Source: Polyodon spathula (lineage: Eukaryota > Chordata > Actinopteri > Acipenseriformes > Polyodontidae). From it: 64,000 nucleotides of DNA. Of this stretch, positions 13,357-22,980 are shown piece after piece. Numbering within the stretch: the stretch's first letter is position 1; each line of letters begins with the position of its first letter. The position numbers and the translations under genes are program-made. The stretch is taken from NCBI RefSeq assembly GCF_017654505.1, contig NC_054548.1, forward strand, positions 34,981,774-35,045,773. Direction: 5' to 3'. The notes below the pieces were generated by a model that was not told where the DNA came from, did not search any database, and worked only from the letters and a program-made list of their open reading frames with translations.

Positions 13357-15467
13357 CACATTTCTAATGGTAACCTTTGTTTTCAGCCCTTTGAGCTATT
13401 TTTATTTATTTTGTTGACGAAAGCCATACTCGTGTTTTAATATGCTGGAAAATTAAATTTGATCTATATGTGGCATAGTATTTGTATCATTTGAAAGGAC
13501 ATAAAATAGTGTCAATCATGGGGTTTGTTTTATTGATTTTTAACTGGAGATTAATGTTTACAGTGTTTTTTTGTTTGTTTAGTTTTTTTTGGTTTAGCAG
13601 ACACACCTTGAACATGTATGTAGGTTGTAACAGAATGGTCATCTTTGTATTGGAAATTACACATAGTTGTGTTATGTTGTTCATAATGAACAGTACACAA
13701 TTTAACTGGAATACTTAAATTAAGAGATTAAACAATGTCACCTAGTCAACAGTCACAAAGGACAGTGAGTCTTCAAAAATTGTAAAGGATATCTACTGCA
13801 TTAGGCTGTTTCAGAGAACTTGTGAATCCTCAGCAACCCACTGACCTGCCCGGTGGTGGCGACTACGTATGTTGTCTGACGTGAACCTGCCTACTGTACC
13901 AGTTCAGCAGTGTGTGCTGGAAAAAGCCTTGTCAGAGCATGGGTGAAGTAAGAGCGCAGTGGTGGTCTTACGTGACAATTTCTTTGTCAGCTTTGTCAGC
14001 TCTTTTTGTCACTTAAAACAGTTTTTTGTATTTAATTTCCATTGTTTTTTCACTAGAAGGCTGATTTAAAATGCAATGGAAAGTAGGATTGTAGACCTCT
14101 ATGTGTACCCTATATCTTTATTTAACCAGAAATGGGCTTTTATTCTTTGTAACAGTACATCGCCATTTTACTTATGTCCCAGAACAAGAAACTTCCTGTC
14201 AAAAAACTAAACCATGGAATATCTTTGAGTAAACTCTACTTTACAGAGTGAGTCGACTTGCAAAACCCTAAGGCTTCTACAGTAGTATTACAAAAATAAA
14301 AGTTACTGTTTCTGTTACAATATACGAATAAAACTAAATAAAGAGGTTAATCTATTAACATAACAATCACACTGCTGGTATATTGCTTAGCATTACATTT
14401 CTGCTATAGACTACGATAAACAATTGAGAAATCTATTATTCTCATTAGATGTTAGTGGTTGTTTGTTTGGAGTATTTATTGATAAATCTATTATTATCAT
14501 TACACGTTGTAGTTAATATTTTGTTTGTTTTGTTTGGAGCATGTACTGAAGCGAGGTACTGCATAGCTTTACACTTGACCGTGTGATCACTCCTCGGCTC
14601 GGCTATAGATCAGTGGCTCATTCATAACAAGCAACAAGGGTAACCGAATGTTCTGACATTGACCGAAGTGTGCACATGTATTTTCAGAGTTATGAAAAAA
14701 TTAACCATGCATGCTCTAATAAAAGTCCAAATAACTCGGAAATTACTTTAGTTTTAATTTAGTTATTTCCACAAAGGCACTCCTCATTAACGACTTCTAC
14801 AAGCCTACCAAAGTTGGTATTTAATCTTGGTTGTATTTTTTGTTATTTGAGTGCAAAAAATTGTCTGAATAAGTTGTAAAAACTCATTTTTATTAAATTC
14901 TCCATGACACGAACACCAAGCATGCCAAATGGCGTCACGATCGGTTTTGAAACGGCTGAGAAAACATACCCCTCAAAATCGGGTTTTAACAAGAAACTGT
15001 CAGCCACTGTTACTATAGTGGCTATCGCCTCTCTAATACAGTAGTTAATGTGACGACATCTCAACTCAAAAACAACATGATTATTGACACTGGGGAGTTT
15101 TGTGCTGAACAATACAAATACGGTAGACATTTTAGTAAGATTATTAATTTTCTAATTCTCGTACACAGTTTAAGTGTTGCCTGCAATCTGATCTGATTGA
15201 ACAGCAGGTGACTTAAATCTAGATGTCAATCAGGGATATAGATGCCAGCATGTACTTGCTGTATGTCGGTAGCACTAATGTACAGACTTGTGATTAAACT
15301 TTAAACTATTATTTGGCTATTGAATAACAGAATCTGGGGGATGTTTGGCTGTGCCTGTCAAAGTTTGGTAAAAAAAAAATAAAAAAAATAAATAAAACCA
15401 CGTTTAATTAAGTTGCATTCTAGAAATGTAATTAAATAAGTTGGCTGACCAATGTTCAAAAAACGTT

Positions 15468-15912
15468 TTTTACCCCGCATTTTTCTCCCCAATTTTGTAT
15501 GCCCAATTATTATCTGTATCTTCAGCACACTGCTCGCAAACCCCCCGGCTGACTCGGGAAATGGTGGCTGGAGCACGCGTCCTCCGAAACGTGCTCCTGC
15601 CAGTCCGTCATTTTTCTCACTGCAAATCCACAGAGAGGCCATCAGACCTATAGTGCTGGAGGACAAACACAGATTTGACAGCTCCACTGCAGAAACACAG
15701 GCTCCCTATCGGCCCTAGGGGATGCTGGTGTGTGATGAACCTAAGCTCTCCCTACTCAGGCGGCGCTCGGCCAATTGTGGACTTCCTCCCCAGGAACCCC
15801 CAGTCACGGTCGGCTATGACATAGCCTGGATTCAAACCTGCGATCTCCAGGCTATAGGGCGCATCCTGCACTTCATCCTGCACTTTTACTGGATGCACCA
15901 CTTGGGAGCCCC
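15468..15912 (-). mobile_element. tRNA-headed SINE, minus orientation (copy A)
   Basis: On the minus strand the element starts GGGGCTCCCAAGTGGTGCAT and has a B-box-like GGTTTGAATCC (15828-15838 on the + strand). The body shares the blocks GGGCGCATCC, TTGGCCGAGCGC and TTTCGGAGGAC with copies at 30008 and 51163. The RNA polymerase III box arrangement and 430-450 bp length fit a tRNA-derived SINE. The ORFs crossing it are incidental. Confidence 0.8.
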
Positions 15913-17229
15913 AAACACTTTTAAAGGATTTCATTATTTGGTTGTATTTGGTTTATCAAAACAATATCAGTCAACAAGTAATGAACACACAGTATTACAG
16001 TTTATTTATTTTTTTACAACAGCTATTCATGTGCTTTGTTAAATTACAGATTTTAATTACTTCACTCCCTTGACATTCCTGGGACCTGTAGACATGGACT
16101 AAGTGGATCAAATAGAGGGATTTAAGTTTTGGGGCTAATTGTTTAGTGCCTGTTACAAGAAGTCAAGGTATTTGTCAAAGGATGGTTTTAGATAAAATGG
16201 TCTTTGGGAACAAAGGGCCTGCAACTTACCTGTCACATACTCCAATCCGTGAGGGATAAGCCTAAGGGTCTGGTGGTGTACAAGTCAATATCTGTGGAGT
16301 AGAACTCCAGGGGTTTTCTTCCCATATTGGGTGTGACATGATTCGTAGGTTCATTCGTCTGATTTTATAGTATACTAATGTAATACTGTATGCTGCTGCC
16401 ACTATTTCAACTCCTCTCATAAACTATTTGAGATGGCAACAACTTCTTTTCAGGCTGCCTAGTTAACTATTCAGCGCCCCGTATATATACTATTTTAACA
16501 GTTAAAATAAGCTTTATTTTAAATGTAGTGCTAGGTGCTACAGAGAATGCTTTTCACGTTTTTGTCGTCAGACATTGCTGAGCTTAGTTATCACTGTGAA
16601 ACCAGCTGCTACGAGACTTTTGGGTGGCAATGCTTGGTGCTGATAGGTTAAAACACTAAGAGCCAGCCCCCCACATGGCAATGCTAATTAGTTGAAACAG
16701 TTAATTCATGCCAATATTACAGGCAGTGCAGATGAACCATGCTCACTGTCACTGCTCACATGTTAAGAAGAGAACAGTTGTGAGCTTGGCAGCACTCCCA
16801 CTTCCTGCATCCTTGGTCACCAAAATAAATAAAAACGGATGCGCCACTAGGGCGGGTTAGTATCTAACCCTGCAATTCCTCCAAACGAGATTTCAGTATT
16901 TCAACTCCATATTGATCACTCGGCATTTATTACATTTTTACAGTCATGTCAGGGGCATAATGGCCCTGAATATCAGCTTCCCGACTGTCGGGAGGGGTTT
17001 TGTGGCGAGGCTTTCACTTTTACTTTCTGACTGTTTTTCATGTTCCGAGCAAAAATCAAAAACGGCCAGGAAAGATGAGAATAGTCGCGACACCTCAATT
17101 TTGACACTAAGAAATGTTATGCAAATAAACTGGGTACCTAAGTAACATACATTTATTTAACATTTAACAAATAACACAACATTTTGATACTTAATTTATT
17201 TATTAAAGAAAGTTATGCAACACCCAATG
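15913..17229. other. noncoding DNA
   Basis: No recognised gene. Part of it (about 16560-16860) is less AT-rich and could be an old repeat, but no ends or motifs were found. Confidence 0.35.
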
Positions 17230-18270
17230 CCCCCATGTGCAAAAGTAATAACCCCCTTAGACTCAGTAACTTGTTACGCCACCGTTAGCAGCAATAACTG
17301 TAACCAAATGCTTCCTGTAGTTATTGATCAGTCTCTCACAGTGCCATGGAGGAATTTTGGTCCTCTCCTTCATGCAGATCTGCTTCAACTCGGTGACATT
17401 TGTGGGTTTTTGAGCATAAACTGCTCGTTTTCAGGTCCTGCCACAGCATCTCAATGAGATTTAGGTGTGGACTTTGACTAGGCCATTCCAAAACTTTAAA
17501 TTTCTTGTTCTTCAATCATTCTGATGTAGACTTGCTTCTGTGTTTCGGATCATTGTCTTGCTGCATGACCCAGCTGCACTTCAGCTTCAGCTCACGGACG
17601 GATGGTCTGACATTCTCCTGTAGAATTCATGGTTCCTTCAATGATGGCAAGTTTTCCAGGTCCTGATGCAGCAAAGCATCCCCCAAATCATGACACTACC
17701 ATCATCATGCTTGACCGTTGATATGAGGTTCTTACTGTGGAATGCAGTGTTTGGTTATCGCCAGACATAACTGGGCCTATGTTGGCCAAAAAGTTCCACT
17801 TTTGACTCATCTGTCCATAGAGCATTGTTGCAGAACTCTTAAGGATCATCCAGGTGCTTTTTGGCAAACTTGAGACGAGCACTCATGTTCCTCTTAGTGA
17901 GCAGTGATTTCCACTTTGCTACTCTGCCATGAATCTCGTTTTTGCCCAGTGTCTTTCTGATGGTGGAGTCATGAACACTGACCTTAGCCGAGGCGAGAGA
18001 GGTCTGCAGATCCCTGGATGTTGTTCTAGGGTTCTTTGTGACTTCCTGGACGATTTTATGCCTTGCTCTTGGAGAGATTTTGGCAGGACGTCCACTCCTG
18101 GGAAGATTCACTACTGTCCCAAACTTTCTCCATTTAGACAATATGGCTCTGACTGTGGTTTGGTGGAGCCCCAGAGTCTTAGAAATGGCTTTGTAACCCT
18201 TTCCAGACGGATAGGCATTGACAACCTTTTTTCCCAGGAGGTCTTCAGGAATTTATTTTGATCGTGGCAT
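17230..18270 (-). pseudogene. Tc1-like transposase, multiply broken
   Basis: The start MPRSK lies at 18268-18270 and an in-frame stop follows at once. A 100-codon open piece (17839-18141) reads SKWRKFGTVVNLPRSGRPAK, the second HTH of the paired-like DNA-binding domain with its GRPxK linker. It ends at LKFAKKHLDDP. Further stops and frame changes then break the DDE region, which is still traceable around 17580-17840. It cannot be functional. Confidence 0.8.
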
Positions 18271-18648
18271 GATGTGCCTCTAGAACCTATGTGCTGACAA
18301 CTTCACACTGATGGTAATGGCCAAAGTTAGTCAGATTTATATTGGGCAGGGCTGGCCCAAATCAGGCCTGATTTGTTAACCAAAGTATTCAAACAGCTGA
18401 CCCTAATTATCCCTTTAAGTGGGTTGAGTTAACTAGGGGGGCAATAACTTTTTCACATCTGAAGATTGCATGTTTGATAACCTTGCACACCAAACAAATG
18501 AAATAAGCACCAAACTGGTGTCATTTTTTCTCTCAGACTCCCTCTATGTACTACTACAATCCACAAAAAGATCTGACCAAATTCAATGTGTAAAATGTGC
18601 AAAAATTCAGAAAATCAGACAGGGGGCAAATACTTTTTGATGGCACTG
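17230..18648 (-). mobile_element. Tc1-like transposon, left arm truncated
   Basis: The right end reads GGGGGCAAATACTTTTTGAT then GGCACTG, directly followed by TA (18649-18650). This is a typical Tc1 terminal inverted repeat of fish. The matching left arm is absent; the left side starts inside the arm (CCCCCATGTGCAAAAGTAAT). The transposase is on the minus strand. It differs from the families at 3540, 44669 and 47245. Confidence 0.82.
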
Positions 18649-18649
18649 T

Positions 18650-18682
18650 ATGTATGTATATGTGTGTGTGTGTATGTGTGTG

Positions 18683-18727
<45 letters not shown>

Positions 18728-18762
18728 ATATATAATATATATCTATATATATATATATATAT
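18650..18762. repeat. compound (TG)n(AT)n microsatellite
   Basis: TGTA/TG units run into a long AT tract. It abuts the end of the Tc1 element and probably expanded from its TA target site. Confidence 0.95.
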
Positions 18763-18939
18763 TTAATCATTTAATGAGCTCTTTATTTTATTTCTTTGTC
18801 TTGATATACTTGCTTTATGATGATCTATTAAATCTGTCTTTCTCCATATCTCCTGAAATACATCTGTTTTGTTTTACTCCGACTTACTACCTTTCAATCC
18901 CACCTGTCCATTGATTGAATTCCACCATCTTTATGTAAA

Positions 18940-19133
18940 TTGAACTCAGCCACTGACTCATTGTGTGACCGTGAGCAAGTCGCTTAACCTTGTGCTCAGT
19001 CTTTCAGGTGAGACTTTCTTGTAAGTGGCTCTGCAGCTGATGCATAGTTCACACACCCTAGTCTCGTATCTTGTAAAGCACTGTGTGATGGTGGTCCACT
19101 ATGAAAGGTGCTATATAAAAATTATTATATTTT
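18940..19133 (+). mobile_element. MIR/CORE-like SINE with LINE-type tail
   Basis: The block GTGTGACCGTGAGCAAGTCG followed by CTTAACCTT closely matches the conserved core of MIR-type SINEs. It is followed by GTAAAGCACTGTGTGATGG and a CTATATAAAAATTATTAT end, which resembles the L2-type 3' tail. No intact tRNA head was verified. This is an ancient vertebrate SINE class. Confidence 0.65.
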
Positions 19134-19718
19134 CTACTGCTTAATCTGAGTTAAATAAAAGATTTTGGTGAGAATTTAACTTGTACAACATAACAGTGTG
19201 ATATTCTCTCTTACTTACATTGCTTCTAATGATGGTCTGATGCTCCCTCTTATCCTTTTATTTTTTGGGAGAAATAAAAAAAAAAAGTCTCTCCTGACCG
19301 CCTGCCAAGCTCACATTCAATAAATAGTTTTTCTTACTGTGTAACTTTAACCACGGTGCAGACCTTGAGTCAAGCCAATATGTTTGTATAGGAAGAATTT
19401 ATTGTGAATTAAATGTGTTAGTAAACTGTATATCACAATAGCAATAATTCTAGCTAACTACATATACAGATGTGCTTAATACATGCATTATTTTGTGCAA
19501 TATTAGTTTATCATACATAAACTCAAGGTTAACGGCTATTTACGGCAATATGATCATATAAGGACAAAAACAGCTTTTACATTTGCATGTTCTTACATTT
19601 TTGGGATGTACAGTAATTTTGGGTGAAATACTATAATTTTGAGGCTCCCATACGATATTTTCATTGTTCAGATCTGGCAGCACTGGTACCATGCTCCTTC
19701 TATTATGTAGTATCTGTT
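19134..19718. other. noncoding DNA
   Basis: AT-rich, with no recognised gene or element. Confidence 0.35.
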
Positions 19719-19873
19719 GGAAGTAGCCCTGGCCAGCTTCTTTATCATCTGAGATCTGGTGGAAGTAGCCCTGGCCAGCTTCTTTATCATCTGAGATCCG
19801 GTGGAAGTAGCCCTGGCCAGCTTCTTTATCATCTGAGATCTGGTGGAAATAGCCCAGAACAACTTCTTTATCC
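19719..19873. repeat. 42-bp minisatellite, about 3.7 copies
   Basis: The unit begins GGAAGTAGCCCTGGCCAGCT and ends GAGATCTGGT. Copies start at 19719, 19761 and 19803, with a diverged partial at 19845. Because 42 is a multiple of three, frames on both strands stay open across it. No protein is otherwise supported. Confidence 0.95.
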
Positions 19874-21828
19874 AGATAGGAAAAAATAAGCATACAGTAA
19901 GAGAAGTTTGGTTTTTTAAAATAAAATAAATAAATAAAATATAAATAAATAAAATATATTGTGACACCATTAAACGTTTCAGATTATTGCCATTTGATTT
20001 AAAAGGGCTTTATATTGAAGTTGTTTTACAAGCAAGGTTATAAAAAGTACTGAAGCTACTACCCTTTGTGTTAAAAAATGACCCTTTGCAATAAATAAAT
20101 AATAATAATTTGCAAAGCACAGAAAGATATTTATTTGTCCTTTAGACTTGTTATGTTCATGACTGGTCATCAGATAGCTGATTTTCTTTAGCCTAGATTT
20201 TTCTGTCCCTTTGTCAATAAGATGCAATTCATTGTACACAATCTTTAATTAGCATCTATAGAACCACATTCTACTGGCGAGAGCCTTGCTCTGTCCCTGT
20301 GGAATTCGGATTGAGATCTTCTTCTTCTTCATAGTTAAATAGCGCGTCGCATCCCCTAAGAGGACAGTGTGCGTGTATCATCAATTAAGCGGTTTTGAAA
20401 TCAATGTAAGATTATCCCAGTAATCATCAATTGTGAAACATACATTTTAATATGTTTCTTTGTTTGCTACACGTCGGTCCTAAAATGTTGAAGTATGTTT
20501 GTGTGGTTATATGTTTAACAGAGCTCTAGAGGCGCTACAAATCATGAAGACATCGAAACTCGTGATATTGAAAAAATGTACTGTACTAAACATTTTGACA
20601 ATATCTTTTTTATATTATTAACCTGAAGTGTTGGTATTTTAACTCGGTTCATAGACGAAGGATCAGAATTGCTGAAGCTACTGTTCTGTAGGAAATCTTG
20701 TATACAGTATATTTTATGTACGTTTTGTAATATCTGTGCTGTGAAAAAATGTTTAGCAAATACAAGGCTAGTACACAGCTCCTGCTTATGGAATGTGTGT
20801 GCTGCTTTTTTTTTTTTTTTTTGTGTAGCACTATATCAGATTTATTTATTTTGTATTACATTTTTGTGGTTGCCAAATGAGGCAGACTTGCACTTGTATG
20901 ATATCAATGGTCACGCAAGGCCAAATTGTAACTTGGGTAGAATTATTTAAATAGACCCTTACTTCTTTTAATATCAATTGCATTTGGAAGCAGAATTAAA
21001 AATATATGAAAATGGGAGTGCTTGGGTGGAGGTAAGGTTGGTTTGGTTTGAGGAGCTGACAATAAGAAGGTGTATTCTTTAGGGGGGCTACAAGCCAGGG
21101 CAGGTTATATACAGCACTCAAGTGTCATCATAATGTTTTAGTTTAATTTACAAGGAAGATAATAACCTGTTTTCTGATCTCCTGCAGTACAGTAGTTATA
21201 GTACATTGTAGGGTGCAGGTTGTTTTTTATACCTTATTTTTGTATTTCTTTTTCGTAATTAATTTTTACAAGGGTATTCCCTTTTAAAAGGATACCATCT
21301 CATTTGCAATGGTGTTCTTGATTAACCTCTGCAACAACTGTATTGTTCCTGTAATAAACAGAACACTCATGGTTACAGTAGGTCAGCAATGTGATCAAAA
21401 TGTATTGCTGCCCTGTACAGCACCTGTGGAGATTTCTGGTTGTGACGGAGATACAGTAGAAAGGGGTCTAGATTTAGGAAAGTAGTGTAAAATAAGTTGT
21501 AATACACAGTGATGAGAATAATGACATGCACCACAATTTAGAAATTCTACATAAATCGCTAGCAAGCTTTTCTCTCATCACTATTTTGAACTAGAAGGGT
21601 GTTGAACTTGTGCCCTTGCCTAAGTATCCAGATAAATCATTCTTTCATTCCAGCATGAGGCCAACACCTCATTGCTAATGTGTAGGAATTTTCAAAGGGT
21701 TGTCAATATCTGTTGTAGGCTAATCTTCAAATAAATCCATTTACTCATGTGTTTTATCTTGTCTGATTTTTCATTGTTTATGAATGAGCTAAATTGTCGG
21801 ACAACCTTCATTGTTTTAAAAGGTGTTT
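19874..21828. other. noncoding DNA upstream of the LTR element
   Basis: AT-rich, with a T18 run near 20805. No supported gene. It may be upstream or 5' intronic DNA of tiam1. Confidence 0.35.
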
Positions 21829-22057
21829 AGGAATGTAACAAAGTGCCCGCCCCTGTGTATATTATCTGTTATGTGTTGCGTGTGGTGTGTTTAAATGTTG
21901 GTGTATAGACATTGGTACACGGGATATAAACGGGTCTGTGTAACACGAGTGTTTAAAAATGTATATGTGTATTTAGGCACGAGGATTGCACAGCACTTCA
22001 CGTGCAAGTAAAATGTAGTAATATGTGAGCACGGGGAATTGCACTTTATTAATTCAC

Positions 22058-22104
22058 GTGCTGGGATTCAAGTGAATAATTAATTGGTAATTGAATCCCA
22101 GCAC
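22058..22104. promoter_or_regulatory. U3 inverted repeat just upstream of the TATA box
   Basis: GTGCTGGGATTCAA (22058-22071) is the exact reverse complement of TTGAATCCCAGCAC (22091-22104), with a 19-nt spacer. It sits about 6 bp before the LTR TATA box and recurs in the 3' LTR. It could be a protein-binding dyad or cruciform. No function is shown. Confidence 0.6.
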
Positions 22105-22109
22105 AATAG

Positions 22110-22118
22110 TATATATAG
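22110..22118 (+). promoter_or_regulatory. LTR TATA box
   Basis: TATATATAG in the 5' LTR, with the same motif in the 3' LTR at 25107-25115. This is the likely RNA polymerase II core promoter of the element. Confidence 0.6.
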
Positions 22119-22470
22119 ATGCACGTTGTCACATACTGGCGGTTGGGTGTTCGGTGAGCGGAGAACGGGATTGGAGACGGAGGAAATAAGCAGCCGTAGT
22201 AATAATAATAATAATAAGAGGAGAAAGTATCCGCTCACAGTGTCTGTCCGTGCACCGTTGTGTTAAGTTTAGTCTGTTTTCGTTTGTCTATTTATTTTGG
22301 CGTAGAGTGCCGTGTCCTGTGTTTTTCGTGTTTGTGTAAACCTTTTATTTTGTATTAAACCGGCGCCAACAGGCGTCTTCATCACTTCATTTCATCCGTC
22401 CTGTGTTTTGTGTATTTGCATTACCTTTCCTGGTTCTGACGCCGCCCACTTCGGCCGTCTCTGTGACACG

Positions 22471-22490
22471 TGGTGTCCTGCGTGGGATTT
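22471..22490 (+). other. putative tRNA primer-binding site
   Basis: TGGTGTCCTGCGTGGGATTT lies two bases after the 5' LTR. It starts with TGG, the complement of tRNA CCA. Its form recalls Ty3/gypsy primer sites such as those using tRNA-Leu. The exact tRNA was not determined. Confidence 0.6.
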
Positions 22491-22604
22491 AACAGCGCCT
22501 CCAAGCGTCAGACCAGGAGAGGTTTTTTTTTTTGTGTGGGAGAAAAAAAAAAAAAAAAAAAAAGGGGGCGTCTTTGGATTAAAAAAAAAAAAAAAAAGAA
22601 AGAA

Positions 22605-22980
22605 ATGGGGAGAAGCAGGAAAGACGATAAAGAGGTGAGGGACAGGGAGGAGGAGTGCCGCCTAAGGGCCAGACATCCCCGGCGATGTAACCAGTCCTTG
22701 CCGGGGTGCCTCCTCTGCAACCAGGACCATCTCTTTGCCAATTGTCCCTTCCGCTGCCCCTACCAGGAGGGAGAGGAGGAACTGCCGCAGGAGAGGAAGG
22801 TGAGGAGGTGGCAGAGAAGGGGAAAGGGGAAGAGGAAGGCAGAGGTCCCACCGCTGTCTCCACAGCCGCACCAGTCTCCTGCAAGGGAGGAAGAGCCGCA
22901 CCAGTCCCCTGTATCAAGGGGAGACTACACACCGCTCCCACCTCCACCACCAGGAGACTACACGCCGCTCCTACCTCCAT
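22605..22980 (+). CDS. gag-like zinc-knuckle protein of the LTR element (5' part)
   Basis: The ATG at 22605 follows two long A-runs. The frame reads MGRSRKDDKEVRDREEE and then CLLCNQDHLFANC, a CxxC-x3-H-x4-C variant of the retroviral-type CCHC knuckle, which normally has four residues before His. A basic stretch (KVRRWQRRGKGKRKAE) and repeated EEPHQSPV/GDYTPLPPP motifs follow. The frame formally stays open to the stop at 23403-23405. After about 22980, however, the natural proline-rich reading moves to the +1 frame, which suggests an indel or a frameshift. Role: probably nucleocapsid-like RNA binding; inferred. Confidence 0.55.

Larger units (their letters stand above)
8066..15467. other. long noncoding stretch with microsatellites
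   Basis: About 7.4 kb of AT-rich DNA. Short ORFs are under 100 codons and show no domain. It holds (TTA)n, (GA)n and (GT)n tracts listed separately. No RNA gene or defined mobile element was recognised. Distant enhancers or noncoding exons could not be seen by eye. Confidence 0.4.
21834..22468 (+). repeat. 5' LTR
   Basis: 635 bp, TG...CA ends. It carries a TATA box at 22110-22118, a 14-bp-arm hairpin just upstream (22058-22104), and an (AAT)n run near 22198-22216. It is identical to the 3' LTR except for one base seen by eye. Confidence 0.96.

Noticed and set aside
15358..15718. ORFs on both strands near 15358-15718
   Set aside because: They lie within and beside the SINE copy and have no independent support.
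18597..18914. 105-codon ORF with IYIYIY runs
   Set aside because: Produced by the TG/AT microsatellite next to a Tc1 end.
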